Source: Clostridia bacterium (GTDB lineage: Bacteria > Bacillota > Clostridia > UBA1381). Taken from it: DNA of 52,503 bases. The notes below the pieces were generated by a model that had not been told where the DNA came from, made no database searches, and was given only the letters and a program-made list of their open reading frames with translations. The first letter of the stretch is position 1, and each line of letters opens with the position of its first letter. Of this stretch, positions 32,143-40,823 are shown in pieces. Made by a program: the position numbers and the translations under genes. Location of the stretch: contig JAFRDB010000016.1 in assembly GCA_017404065.1 (NCBI GenBank), positions 1-52,503 on the forward strand, in the 5' to 3' direction.

Positions 32143-32445
32143 TCATATATTCCTTATCTCAGGTACATTTGTAAACTGAGTTATTTCCGGTTGTCCCTCA
32201 AGCAAAGGGGCTATATTCTCTAAAAACACCTTAAAATGCGGCATTTCGTTGTGCTTTTCTATTACCACATCATTTAACCATTCCTCAACAAAAATAAATT
32301 TTGTTTCATCCTGTCTCCGGCGATATACCCTGTACGAAAGATTTCCGTTTTCCTTGCGCGTATTCCTTGCGCACACCGCCGCAAAACGTATAAATTCAGC
32401 TGTGCAGTCCGGCTTTACATTAAAATTTGCCGTTATCGTTATCAT
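32143..32445 (-). CDS. Antibiotic biosynthesis monooxygenase (ABM) domain protein
   Basis: A 100-residue single-domain protein with the dimeric alpha/beta ferredoxin-like ABM fold: 'ITITANFNVKPDCTAEFI' gives strand 1 and helix 1, 'ENGNLSYRVYRRRQDETKFIFVEEWLN' the middle strands, and 'HFKVFLENIAPLLEG' the last helix. Stand-alone members of this kind are YgiN-like quinol oxidases or heme-degrading-type proteins; which reaction applies here is unknown. I chose the ATG at 32445 with AAGGGG upstream. It has a strong promoter of its own and is the first gene before the phosphoesterase. Confidence 0.8.
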   Translation of the reverse strand: MITITANFNVKPDCTAEFIRFAAVCARNTRKENGNLSYRVYRRRQDETKFIFVEEWLNDVVIEKHNEMPHFKVFLENIAPLLEGQPEITQFTNVPEIRNI

Positions 32446-32478
32446 ACAAAGCAACCCCTTTATCATTGTTTTGCATAT

Positions 32479-32507
32479 ATTGTATCATGTGAAGTGATAT
32501 TTGTCAA
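32479..32507 (-). promoter_or_regulatory. Promoter of the ABM-domain gene
   Basis: On the minus strand TTGACA (32502-32507) and TACAAT (32479-32484) are 17 bases apart, 34 bases before the ATG. The -35 box lies just past the stop of the U32 gene. Confidence 0.8.
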
Positions 32508-32519
32508 TATCTTGTGGGA

Positions 32520-33746
32520 TTATTTTCGCTTTTTCCTCAGCATCGCACCCTCGCATACCGGCTCCGGCGCAACCATTGTGAGCACCTGCTCCGGGTGCGG
32601 CGCGACCGTTATCGGCTCGCCCTCAGCATTTTTCATCTGCTCCGCCTTTATTGCTATATACGGCTTCCCCGGCTGCATTATCTCTATCTCATCGCCCTCA
32701 AAAAAGCGATTACGCTGTGTAACTGTCATTCTGCCCGTTCCGGCATCGTAACCTGTCACGATCCCAACAAGCTCATAATCGCGTATATATGAGCTTGTTT
32801 CATACACCTGCGCCTCTGCGCCCGGTCTGCCGTAGAAAAAGCCTGTGGTATATGGTCTGTGGCTCACCTTGCAAAGCTCTGTAAGCTCCTCCGGATTGAA
32901 CTTATAGCCCTCCGGATCGGCAAAATACCTGTCCAGCTCACGCCTGTACGCACCTACTATGGTCGCAACATAAAACGACGTCTTTACACGTCCTTCTATT
33001 TTCAGACTCGATATCCCGCTCGTGCACAGCTCCGGTATATGCTCTATCATGCACAGGTCCTTGGAGTTGAATATGAACGTACCTCGCTCATTCTCCTCAA
33101 CGTCAAAGTATTCGCCCGGACGCTTCTCCTCCATGAGTGTGTAGTTCCAGCGGCACGGGTGCGCGCACGCGCCCATGTTGGACTCTCTGCCGGTCATATA
33201 GTTCGACAATAAGCATCTGCCGGAATATGATATGCACATAGCGCCGTGAACGAATGCCTCAAGCTCCAGCTCCGGCGGGATATTTTCGCGGAACTCCCTT
33301 ATCTCGGCAAACGACATTTCGCGTCCGAGAACTATCCTTGACGCGCCCAGACTGTGCCACATCAGTGCCGAACGGTAGTTTGTATTATTCGCCTGCGTGC
33401 TGACGTGGATAGGAAGCTCCGGCGCAACAGAGCGCAGAGTTGAGAACATTCCGAGATCCGCTATAAGCACCGCGTCAAAGCCGAGCGGACGTATCTCCTC
33501 TATATACCGCTCAAATTCTGCTATATCGCGGTTATGCGGTATTATGTTTGCCGCAAGATATACCTTTTTACCTCGATCATGCGCGTAGCGAAGTCCCTCG
33601 CGCATATCGTCAAAAGAAAAATTTTCCGCCGCAACGCGCAGCGAAAACGCGTCGCCGCCTATGTAGACAGCATCCGCGCCATAGTCAATTGCCGTTTTAA
33701 GTTTTTCAAGACTGCCCCCTGGGGCAAGAAGCTCCGGTTTATTCAT
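32520..33746 (-). CDS. Peptidase U32 family protein (RNA hydroxylation type)
   Basis: A 408-residue protein of family U32, related to TrhP/RlhA, which in other bacteria hydroxylate tRNA or 23S rRNA with prephenate-derived groups; true protease activity is doubtful. The N-terminal half is a TIM-barrel ('ELLAPGGSLEKLKTAIDYGADAVYIGG', 'VSTQANNTNYRSALMWHSLGASRIVLGRE'). 'AMCISYSGRCLLSNYMTGRESNMGACAHPCRWNY' is the family signature, with cysteines suited to an Fe-S cluster, and 'SLKIEGRVKTSFYVATIVGAYRR' follows. A small beta-barrel closes it. Starts at 33746 or 33755 both fit; I prefer 33746 ('MNKPELLAPGG'). It lies 15 bases after the Gly/Ser-rich gene. Confidence 0.9.
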   Translation of the reverse strand: MNKPELLAPGGSLEKLKTAIDYGADAVYIGGDAFSLRVAAENFSFDDMREGLRYAHDRGKKVYLAANIIPHNRDIAEFERYIEEIRPLGFDAVLIADLGMFSTLRSVAPELPIHVSTQANNTNYRSALMWHSLGASRIVLGREMSFAEIREFRENIPPELELEAFVHGAMCISYSGRCLLSNYMTGRESNMGACAHPCRWNYTLMEEKRPGEYFDVEENERGTFIFNSKDLCMIEHIPELCTSGISSLKIEGRVKTSFYVATIVGAYRRELDRYFADPEGYKFNPEELTELCKVSHRPYTTGFFYGRPGAEAQVYETSSYIRDYELVGIVTGYDAGTGRMTVTQRNRFFEGDEIEIMQPGKPYIAIKAEQMKNAEGEPITVAPHPEQVLTMVAPEPVCEGAMLRKKRK

Positions 33747-33761
33747 TATAATCATTAACTC

Positions 33762-34259
33762 CTATATAAGATCTATTCCGTATCCGAACACGATCGCTGC
33801 TGCATTTTTAAAACCCGCACCGGATGATACAAACGACCCGAAGGAGGTTTGCATGAATAATGAGCCGGCGTGATAGCTGCCCGAACCGATGTATGCACCG
33901 CCCGAACCGATGTATGAGCCGATGTATGAGCCGCCCGAACCGGTGCGCAAACGAGTGTACGAGCCGCCCGAACCGATATGCGAGCCGCCGGAACCCGACG
34001 ATGAATGCCACAGAGGAACACGGCTGTCCAACGCGTATTCAGCCTTGTATTCAGGATATATCTCTATGAAGCACATGCCCGCATCCTCTGCCTCCCGACG
34101 CGTTGCCTGCACGGAAACACATACCGGACCAAGTCTGTCAAACACGACTCCGGGGGCTAACGGCAGATCATATATACCCGCGCACAGCGTAATAGAGGTA
34201 AGCCCGTCACAAAGAGCCCGCTTCAGATCCTCCTGACCGTATACTATCCTTTCAGCCAT
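33762..34259 (-). CDS. Gly/Ser-rich repeat protein of unknown function
   Basis: I do not recognise this 165-residue protein. Residues 1-85 look like a folded beta-rich domain ('RIVYGQEDLKRALCDGLTSITLCAGIYDLPLAPGVVF', three cysteines, no signal peptide). Residues about 88-133 are a low-complexity run built from imperfect GSGGSYIGS units, and the tail 'FKNAAAIVFGYGIDL' is hydrophobic. The repeats are equally striking in DNA (33875-33990). It starts at 34259, behind a GGGGGC ribosome-like site, and heads a pair with the U32 gene. The repeat region may be an assembly or adhesive segment, or a flexible linker. Confidence 0.6.
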   Translation of the reverse strand: MAERIVYGQEDLKRALCDGLTSITLCAGIYDLPLAPGVVFDRLGPVCVSVQATRREAEDAGMCFIEIYPEYKAEYALDSRVPLWHSSSGSGGSHIGSGGSYTRLRTGSGGSYIGSYIGSGGAYIGSGSYHAGSLFMQTSFGSFVSSGAGFKNAAAIVFGYGIDLI

Positions 34260-34301
34260 TCGCCATGCCCCCTTACGCTTCAATTTTGCTGTCTTTTAAT
34301 A

Positions 34302-34330
34302 ATTGTACCACAAACCGCTGTGTTTTACAA
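34302..34330 (-). promoter_or_regulatory. Promoter of the Gly/Ser-rich / U32 pair
   Basis: On the minus strand TTGTAA (34325-34330) and TACAAT (34302-34307) are 17 bases apart, about 45 bases before the start codon. Confidence 0.7.
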
Positions 34331-34406
34331 GCAAAAAATATATTTTTTCCACGGTTTTGAGTGATTGAACAAACTGTTATTAATCGTTTAAATTACAGTT
34401 TATCGG

Positions 34407-34604
34407 ACTCCCTCCGTCAGCCCTTACGGGCTGCCACCTCCCTCAAGAGGGAGGCAAGAATGTGTGGTAGCCCGAAACACTTGGCTCCCTCTATGAGGTA
34501 AACGACACGCTTGCGTGTCGTAGGCGTGTTCGCTTGCGAACAAACGCCGTAGCTAAAAGCTGTCGCGCCGACAGGCGTGACTGAGGGAGTTAAACTGAAA
34601 TTTA
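34407..34604. repeat. MITE-like element with CTCCCTC ends
   Basis: The ends are inverted: ACTCCCTCCGTCAG at 34407 and CTGAGGGAGT up to 34590. Inside are several palindromes (GCCCTTACGGGC, CTCCCTCAAGAGGGAG, CGACACGCTTGCGTGTCG at 34503-34520, GTTCGCTTGCGAAC). The word TTAAACTGAAATTTA (34590-34604) closes it. It encodes nothing and matches the layout of short non-autonomous elements frequent in Firmicute genomes. Confidence 0.75.
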
Positions 34605-34622
34605 TCGGACAATTCCGACAGT

Positions 34623-34895
34623 GCCGGTTTGCTGCGCGTTCAATAAAGCTATAGCAAAGCTTATGGGAGGTTTGGGGAAGTGTGTCTCGCGAATGCGCAT
34701 TTGCCTTTTATGTGCAGCGGACATAGTGATAAGGTCATCGGTTTACACTACAATAGCAAAAGCGATACGATTTATGTTAATACTATAGCAGCTGCACATA
34801 AAAGCCGTCTAAGCAATGAGCGAGACACACTTCCCCAAGCCCTTGAGCATTTCAAACAGCCAAAAACACCAAAGCGCAGAGCGCAGCAAACCGGC
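34623..34895. repeat. 273-bp imperfect palindromic element
   Basis: The termini GCCGGTTTGCTGCGC (34623-34637) and GCGCAGCAAACCGGC (34881-34895) are perfect inverted 15-mers. Further in, TTGGGGAAGTGTGTCTCGC pairs with GCGAGACACACTTCCCCAA, and CTTTTATGTGCAGC with GCTGCACATAAAAG, with looser pairing to the centre near 34757. The RNA of either strand would form one long stem. No ribosome site or gene is seen. After it, 34896-34973 holds only a GGGGGGAT-GAA-ATCCCCCC hairpin (34930-34948) and a T-run. Confidence 0.8.
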
Positions 34896-34973
34896 GCAAC
34901 ATTATTCCGTATGTCACATAGGGGGGCGCGGGGGGATGAAATCCCCCCCCGACAAACTGAATTTTTTTCACCA

Positions 34974-36713
34974 TTATTGCACAGGTGCTGCCGGAGAGCC
35001 GGCATAAACCGGCACCTCATACGCTATAGAAGCCTCGGGGAACTGCGAGAACAGCCTTTCCATTATTACTGACTGCATGACAGCCCACGTAATATCACCC
35101 GCATACAGATGCGTTCCCGGCGCGTCCGGATTCCAACGCATCTTATACAGCGTGTTCTGCCTCTGTCCGGGTATATTTATATAATGCTCGCTTATCCATC
35201 GTCCGCCATCCTTGATCGCCTTTGCCGGAGAAGTCCAACCCTCGCTATATGCGCGCTGTGATCCCGTTCCGACCGCGTCATAATCATACGCGCCGATGCC
35301 GTACATATTATATACCGTGGTTCCGTTTACCGGCACGCCGCACGCAAGCCGCGAGCTGCCATAACCGGTCTCGACACACGCGTGCGCGACAAGATACAGC
35401 TCACTTACATTATACTCACGCGCAGCCTCTATAAACGCATCCGCCTGTCCGCTAAGTATCCCCTTGCCCTCCAGAAAGGCGTTGAGCACATCACGGCTTA
35501 TACCGTTATAATGCGAAAGATCCATAAACTGATACTTATATGTGCCGGAGCAGAACTCATTCGGATCAATATATTCCATAAGCCGCTCTCTGCCGGCTGC
35601 CCTGTTTCCGCTGCCATCGTTATATGTCGGTCCTGTAGCGAGCGTGATATCCGTCATCTCATCAAGCGTCATTGCATACGGAACATATCTGACTCCGCCC
35701 TCGCCTTCGTAAATTTCTCTTACAGGGGCGGTCACCTGCTTCTGCGCCTCCGCTACCTCGATCGTTACTGTGTCTGACGGACCGTCTGCGTTCCTTGCTG
35801 TTATGACAACACTGCCCGGCGCTATAGCCTTGACAAGTCCTGTCTTTGTAACAGTAGCTATTTTATCGTTTGATGTGCTCCATTCGACATGCGTATTTTT
35901 CGCATTCGCGGGAGTAACGGATGCCATACCCATCCATGTATCTCCCTCCTTCAGCTTTACACCGGCTTTATTGATTATTGAAACCGCCGTTGCGCGTATC
36001 ACCTCGTTGATGACATTCACAAAGCATTTTGACTTATAATTTCCGTCAGATGACGTTGCAACGACCTCTGTCATACCGGTCTTTTTCGGTTTGAGATGTC
36101 CGGTCTGATCCACCTCAACGATGTCATCATCCTTTGAATACCATCTCACTGCCGCGTTTGACGCGTTATCAGGCACAACTATCGCGGCGATCCGTTTACT
36201 CATATCTGTGGTATAAAGATTTATTGTGCTCTGCTCAAGATACATACCTGTCACCGGCTGAACTATATTCAAAAAAGCGCGTGAGGATGTGGATGAGCTG
36301 TCATTTTTAACGGTTATCTCCACGCTGCCCGGCTTCTTTGCAAGTATGTTGCCGTCGGAATCTATCTCCGCAATATTTTTATCGGATACCGAATAATCAA
36401 GAGTCCTGTCAGGTATAGTTACGGGATAAAGCACCGCGCCCAGCCGCTCCACTATTGCCTTATCGGGGCTGAGCCGAACAGAATTATCGTACCATGAAAG
36501 GAAGATGGCGCTGTCGGGCTTTTTACCCGTAAGGATACCCGTGCCGGCAAGCGGAAAACGCGTCACTATCTCACGCGGCTCCGCGGGAGTTTTCTCCGCC
36601 TTCCGTTCACTGACACTCGGTGAAGTAAACACAAAAAACAGTACTGCCGCTATGACCATAACAGCAGCGCTTGCAATCTCCTTATAAGCTGTTTTGTTTA
36701 GTTTCAGCTTCAT
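34974..36713 (-). CDS. Secreted/membrane-anchored endo-beta-N-acetylglucosaminidase with Big-type repeats
   Basis: A 579-residue cell-wall hydrolase. An N-terminal membrane helix ('IASAAVMVIAAVLFFVF', about 12-28) exports or anchors it. Three to four Big-type Ig-like repeats follow (about 85-330), visible as 'SDKNIAEIDSDGNILAKKPGSVEITV', 'DDDIVEVDQTGHLKPKKTGMTEVVA' and 'NDKIATVTKTGLVKAIAPGSVVITA'. The last 200 residues are a GH73-type glucosaminidase with catalytic E448 in 'AHACVETGYGSS' and 'NMYGIGAYD'. It cuts peptidoglycan between GlcNAc and MurNAc. It lies 6 bases behind gatD, so its expression is tied to peptidoglycan amidation. Confidence 0.88.
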   Translation of the reverse strand: MKLKLNKTAYKEIASAAVMVIAAVLFFVFTSPSVSERKAEKTPAEPREIVTRFPLAGTGILTGKKPDSAIFLSWYDNSVRLSPDKAIVERLGAVLYPVTIPDRTLDYSVSDKNIAEIDSDGNILAKKPGSVEITVKNDSSSTSSRAFLNIVQPVTGMYLEQSTINLYTTDMSKRIAAIVVPDNASNAAVRWYSKDDDIVEVDQTGHLKPKKTGMTEVVATSSDGNYKSKCFVNVINEVIRATAVSIINKAGVKLKEGDTWMGMASVTPANAKNTHVEWSTSNDKIATVTKTGLVKAIAPGSVVITARNADGPSDTVTIEVAEAQKQVTAPVREIYEGEGGVRYVPYAMTLDEMTDITLATGPTYNDGSGNRAAGRERLMEYIDPNEFCSGTYKYQFMDLSHYNGISRDVLNAFLEGKGILSGQADAFIEAAREYNVSELYLVAHACVETGYGSSRLACGVPVNGTTVYNMYGIGAYDYDAVGTGSQRAYSEGWTSPAKAIKDGGRWISEHYINIPGQRQNTLYKMRWNPDAPGTHLYAGDITWAVMQSVIMERLFSQFPEASIAYEVPVYAGSPAAPVQ

Positions 36714-36719
36714 CGTTTT

Positions 36720-37448
36720 TCATCCTTTTTTTGTAAATCTGTTGACAATATATCTGTTTGCCGTATTTTCAAGCTCATCGTCAAGCGGAGCAAGCTCTGT
36801 AAACTCCTCGTATCTGTTTTTAAGAGCATTTGTAAGTATATGATCGCACAGCTCAGGATTTTTCGGCAAAAGCGGTCCGTGCAGATACGTCGCGACCACA
36901 TTTTTATATACCACTCCCTCTACTCCGGCATCATCACTGTTGCCGTAGCCGTAAACGACCCTGCCAAGCGGAGTATGCGAGCCGATATACGTTCTTCCGC
37001 CATGGTTCTCAAAGCCGACTATCTCTGAATTTATAAAATCAGCCTTAAGAACAATATTACCTATCAGTCTGTCCTTGCCCTGTTCTGTATAGATATCAAG
37101 GATGTCTAATCCCTCTATTGTTTCGTCGTGCAGCTTGTAATACTTACCCAGAAGCTGATATCCGCCGCAGACCGCGACAAGCGAGCCGCCGTTTTCGACA
37201 TGGCTCTGCAGCTCCTTCTTATGCCCCAACAGCCTCGAACATACTATTTTCTGTTCCCTGTCCGAGCCTCCGCCGAGAAATACGATGTCTGTATCCGATA
37301 TATCAAATTCCGGATCATCGCAGGTGTGAGTTACGACCTCCGCATCTATCCCGCGCCATAGCAGACGGCGTCTCAGGCATTCAATATTTCCTCTGTCACC
37401 ATATAGATTGAGGAGATCAGGATACAGATGCATTATCTTTATTTTCAT
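36720..37448 (-). CDS. gatD: Lipid II isoglutaminyl synthase, glutaminase subunit
   Basis: A 242-residue class-I glutamine amidotransferase of the CobB/CobQ type. The nucleophile is C94 in 'AVCGGYQLLGKYY', the catalytic histidine is in 'ATYLHGPLLPKNPEL', and 'HLYPDLLNLYGDRGN' is the family start. It releases ammonia from glutamine for MurT, and the pair amidates D-glutamate in lipid II on the cytosolic side. It overlaps murT by four bases, as in other Gram-positive bacteria. Confidence 0.95.
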   Translation of the reverse strand: MKIKIMHLYPDLLNLYGDRGNIECLRRRLLWRGIDAEVVTHTCDDPEFDISDTDIVFLGGGSDREQKIVCSRLLGHKKELQSHVENGGSLVAVCGGYQLLGKYYKLHDETIEGLDILDIYTEQGKDRLIGNIVLKADFINSEIVGFENHGGRTYIGSHTPLGRVVYGYGNSDDAGVEGVVYKNVVATYLHGPLLPKNPELCDHILTNALKNRYEEFTELAPLDDELENTANRYIVNRFTKKG

Positions 37449-38779
37449 TTTTTGCCATGCTCCTTAACAAACTCGTTCAGTACCGCCTCTGTCGGATATA
37501 GCGCTGTATAGTTTACAAGCACATAAACAGCCTCGCTGTCTGTCGCAAGTGCCTTGCGTACCGCATCCGCCATATTATCTGTCATAAGATCCACTCCTAT
37601 ACCGGCATACTTGAACCTGAGGCTTATATCATAGACCCTTATGCCGGTCGTTGCAAGGGTGACCAGATTCTCGTCCTTTATCTTGTGGAAATCCACATCC
37701 CACAGCCATGAAACGTCACGTCCGTCATTTGCAAGGTCGTTGATCGCTATTATTACATCCTTTTTGCGGGTGTCGGTGTTAACTGTCGAGATCGCCTGAT
37801 TGAAACCCGCCGGGTTTTTGGAAAGGCTCAGTATGACCGGCTTGCCGAGATCAAATTCCTGCATCCTGCCTATCTGCGGCTTATACGCCTCGAGCAGCTT
37901 GCCGAAATCGGCGGTATCCTCTCCCGCAGCATTGAGCGCTGTGTAGACCGCCGCAAGATTATATATGTTATAGAAGCCCTTATAATTGACCTCCATGTGT
38001 TTTCCGTTTATATCAAAGGTTATAGGTGATCTCAAAGATACATTCCTGATATCAAAGTCCGGCTCCGGACGGCTGTATCCGCAAGCGCCGCAGCGGAAGC
38101 TGCCGAGCTGGCTGTAATGATAATATTTAAAATCAAGCTCCTCGCCGCATAGCGGGCAGAACCGTCCCTCCTTGGTATCATCTACCTGAGGGAGCACCTT
38201 TTCTGATATGCCGTAATATATCGGTTTAGCGTTCGGCTCTCTGCCAAACTGTACGCATAGCGGATCATCGGCGTTAAGCACCAGCTTTACGCTTCCCGCC
38301 TCGCTTATGGCGCGCTTTATTATGTCCACCGTTATATCTATTTCTCCATAGCGGTCAAGCTGATCGCGGAACAGGTTCGTTATTACCATTATATCCGGCT
38401 TTATACGCTTGAATACAATAGGCGTATATGCCTCGTCTACCTCCAGGCAGGCATAGTCTGCCCTTACTCTGCCAAAAGCATCCGCCGCCTGGATATATGT
38501 CGTGGCAATACCGCTCATCATATTCGCGCCCAGACGGTTGCAAAGCACCTTATACCCCTTTGCTTCAAGCGCAGAGCACATAAGATTATTTGTGGTGGTT
38601 TTTCCGTTGGTTCCGCAGGTGACGATAACCTTTTTTGCAACTATTTTGTTTATGTCATCCGCAAGAGTCGGACATATCTTCAGCGCAAATGCCCCCGGGC
38701 TTGCCGATGACTTTTTTCCGACCAGTCTGCCGGCAACACACAGAAGCTTGCCGGCCCAGATCGCTATCATCTTTCTCAT
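37445..38779 (-). CDS. murT: Lipid II isoglutaminyl synthase, MurT subunit
   Basis: A 444-residue Mur-ligase relative. The ATP loop is 'TCGTNGKTTTNNL' (about 54-66), 'CLEVDEAYTP' and 'ITNLFRDQLDRYGEID' are the central domain motifs, and a zinc ribbon is inserted at about 200-228 ('CPLCGEELDF' and 'CGACGY'), a MurT hallmark. The C-terminal domain carries 'NDLANDGRDVSWLWDVDF'. It uses ATP and ammonia from GatD to amidate the stem-peptide glutamate. The ribosome site at 38779 is weak; 38770 is a possible start. Confidence 0.95.
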   Translation of the reverse strand: MRKMIAIWAGKLLCVAGRLVGKKSSASPGAFALKICPTLADDINKIVAKKVIVTCGTNGKTTTNNLMCSALEAKGYKVLCNRLGANMMSGIATTYIQAADAFGRVRADYACLEVDEAYTPIVFKRIKPDIMVITNLFRDQLDRYGEIDITVDIIKRAISEAGSVKLVLNADDPLCVQFGREPNAKPIYYGISEKVLPQVDDTKEGRFCPLCGEELDFKYYHYSQLGSFRCGACGYSRPEPDFDIRNVSLRSPITFDINGKHMEVNYKGFYNIYNLAAVYTALNAAGEDTADFGKLLEAYKPQIGRMQEFDLGKPVILSLSKNPAGFNQAISTVNTDTRKKDVIIAINDLANDGRDVSWLWDVDFHKIKDENLVTLATTGIRVYDISLRFKYAGIGVDLMTDNMADAVRKALATDSEAVYVLVNYTALYPTEAVLNEFVKEHGKK

Positions 38780-38818
38780 TTATATGACCATTAATTCCTT
38801 TCACAAAACCTAAGTTTG

Positions 38819-40723
38819 TCAGTTTGTTGTTATATGTATCGAACCGCCCGAGACAGTTAACGAAGCGGTATTACTCTCTTTTTTTATACCGTAAATATCC
38901 TCGGCGACAAACGACAACGCGTATTCGCCATCCGGTATTTTCCGTTCCTCAAGCTTTATTCCGCCAAAGCCTATCCTGACGCGTCTGCCCTCAACATATC
39001 GGTTTTCACCGAACACCTCATACAGCGGCGTTATGACATCACCGGTCTTAAGACGAGTCAGCGTTCTGTCCGGTGTCCCCATAAACGGATCATTGCCCTT
39101 CCAGATACCGATTATATTATAGCAATATTTGCCGTCCTCTTCGGCATATTTCAAAACACGAATGTTAACAGGCTCGCCGTCAAACATCACCGGAACCGAG
39201 TATATATCATACATTGCTCCCCTGCTTACGGGATACATTGTAACATTCGTTCTGCCCATCATGGATAATTTTCCATCGAACGAGTAAACATATCCTCCCG
39301 CCGCCTCATCATACGCGGTGTTATGATCACTGCAAAGGAAAATATATTTTGATTCCTTCGGATCATATTTATAAATATTAACATAAGCCGATGTTATCAG
39401 CTCCGGCCGCGAAGCCGCCATGACAAGCCGACCTTCAATGTCCGCCGCTGCCGATATGGTATTTGTTTCCGCCGCTGTCATATATTCAAGGAATGCTCCG
39501 GATGAGCCGAGGTCTGCCGCACGTTCGGGCACATCAACGTCAATAGCTGTCTTTTCAAGGTATTCTATATACCTTGCGCTACCCGAAATATCTCTGTACT
39601 TCGCTATTTCCGCGCCATCACGGTGAAACGGATACCAAAAGCCGAGGCCTCCCATTCCCGAACGCACCTTGCCGGTGTATTTGCATACCACAGCTTCGCT
39701 TAGCGCATTTTTCAGATTTGTCACCGGACTGCCAAAGTCCCCCTCCAGCGCGCTTGTAAGCTCTCCTATGTCCGCAATATTGGAATAGCCCTCCCATTGA
39801 GTGTTCGCACCTATTGGCTCAAGCCCGCTGAGCGCGGTTCTGAGCGTGCCAAGAGTCATTGCTGTTCCGGTAGCGTCCGCAAGAGTTTGCGCCACGCCGT
39901 CAAACGCGAGCGAGAGCATGGTTTCCTTGGAAAGATCGACCACAGCAAGCGACATAAGCTCCGCTTCCTTTTCTGATGCTTTTTCCGCAGCGGCAATACA
40001 CATCTCCTGACCTATCTGAAGCCCTGTGGAATTCGGGTTGTCCGAAACAGTACAGAACAGGTCTTCATAATCCCAGCCGGACATGGGCATTACACCCTCA
40101 GACGCTACCATATAATCGGCATACATTGAAACTGCCGCCGCCATATCTATAGTTGCGGTAAGGCTTGCATCGAAGACGATCAGATCCATATATATTCCTG
40201 AGCTGCCGAACGCTGACCTTAACTCTCTGACAGAAAGGCTGTCATAACCATAGTTTGAATCATACGCCACACCGCCCAAGGGTCCTCCGCCGTGATCCCA
40301 GATAATAGCCATATAATGATCTGCCGGATAGCTTTCCGCCGACCATTTTATAAAATTCGAAAGCGTTGAGCTTTCGCCCATGCTGGCGGGAGATACCTGG
40401 TTCGCAAGCCTGAGTCCGTTTTTCTGAACGATATAATACTGAGGATATTCGTTATCTACATCATCTATGCTCCAGTCACGGCAGCCGCCGGTCTCAACCA
40501 AGACATTGACATTCTGCGGCAGATCACACGGAAGAGATCTCAGCACTTCACCTGCGATCCCATCGTTCTCTTCAAGTGTTGATCCGCACATATACATCAT
40601 AATCGTCCAGCTTTCACCGGTCGAAGCGCGCCTGCTTGCTTCTTTTTGCACGACAACATCACCGCAGCCGGATATTACCGACACGGCGAGGATCGCACAT
40701 AATATAAGGCTCAGTCTTTTCAT
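38819..40723 (-). CDS. Clostripain (C11)-family lipoprotein lacking the catalytic cysteine
   Basis: A 634-residue predicted lipoprotein: 'LILCAILAVSVISGCGD' is a lipobox signal with C20 or so as the lipidated residue. The C11 fold follows ('TIMMYMCGSTLEEN', 'YMAIIWDHGGG' with H144, 'LIVFDASLTATIDMA'). In active clostripains the last motif reads FDAC; here residue 187 is serine (codon AGC), so the nucleophile is missing and protease activity is unlikely, though a serine variant cannot be excluded. The C-terminal 250 residues form beta-rich modules. I chose the ATG at 40723, before the signal peptide. It lies 39 bases ahead of murT. Confidence 0.85.
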   Translation of the reverse strand: MKRLSLILCAILAVSVISGCGDVVVQKEASRRASTGESWTIMMYMCGSTLEENDGIAGEVLRSLPCDLPQNVNVLVETGGCRDWSIDDVDNEYPQYYIVQKNGLRLANQVSPASMGESSTLSNFIKWSAESYPADHYMAIIWDHGGGPLGGVAYDSNYGYDSLSVRELRSAFGSSGIYMDLIVFDASLTATIDMAAAVSMYADYMVASEGVMPMSGWDYEDLFCTVSDNPNSTGLQIGQEMCIAAAEKASEKEAELMSLAVVDLSKETMLSLAFDGVAQTLADATGTAMTLGTLRTALSGLEPIGANTQWEGYSNIADIGELTSALEGDFGSPVTNLKNALSEAVVCKYTGKVRSGMGGLGFWYPFHRDGAEIAKYRDISGSARYIEYLEKTAIDVDVPERAADLGSSGAFLEYMTAAETNTISAAADIEGRLVMAASRPELITSAYVNIYKYDPKESKYIFLCSDHNTAYDEAAGGYVYSFDGKLSMMGRTNVTMYPVSRGAMYDIYSVPVMFDGEPVNIRVLKYAEEDGKYCYNIIGIWKGNDPFMGTPDRTLTRLKTGDVITPLYEVFGENRYVEGRRVRIGFGGIKLEERKIPDGEYALSFVAEDIYGIKKESNTASLTVSGGSIHITTN

Positions 40724-40758
40724 TGGATCACTGCTTCCTTCGTTTATATTTACTTTAG

Positions 40759-40808
40759 AAAAAAGAATAGGGCGGTATTGAAATCCTTTCGGATCATCAA
40801 TGCCGCCC
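40759..40808 (-). terminator. Terminator of the ferredoxin gene
   Basis: GGGCGGTATTGA (40770-40781) pairs with TCAATGCCGCCC (40797-40808), all 12 positions, and on the minus strand a T-run follows (40759-40764). Confidence 0.85.
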
Positions 40809-40823
40809 CGCTCTATCATTAAA

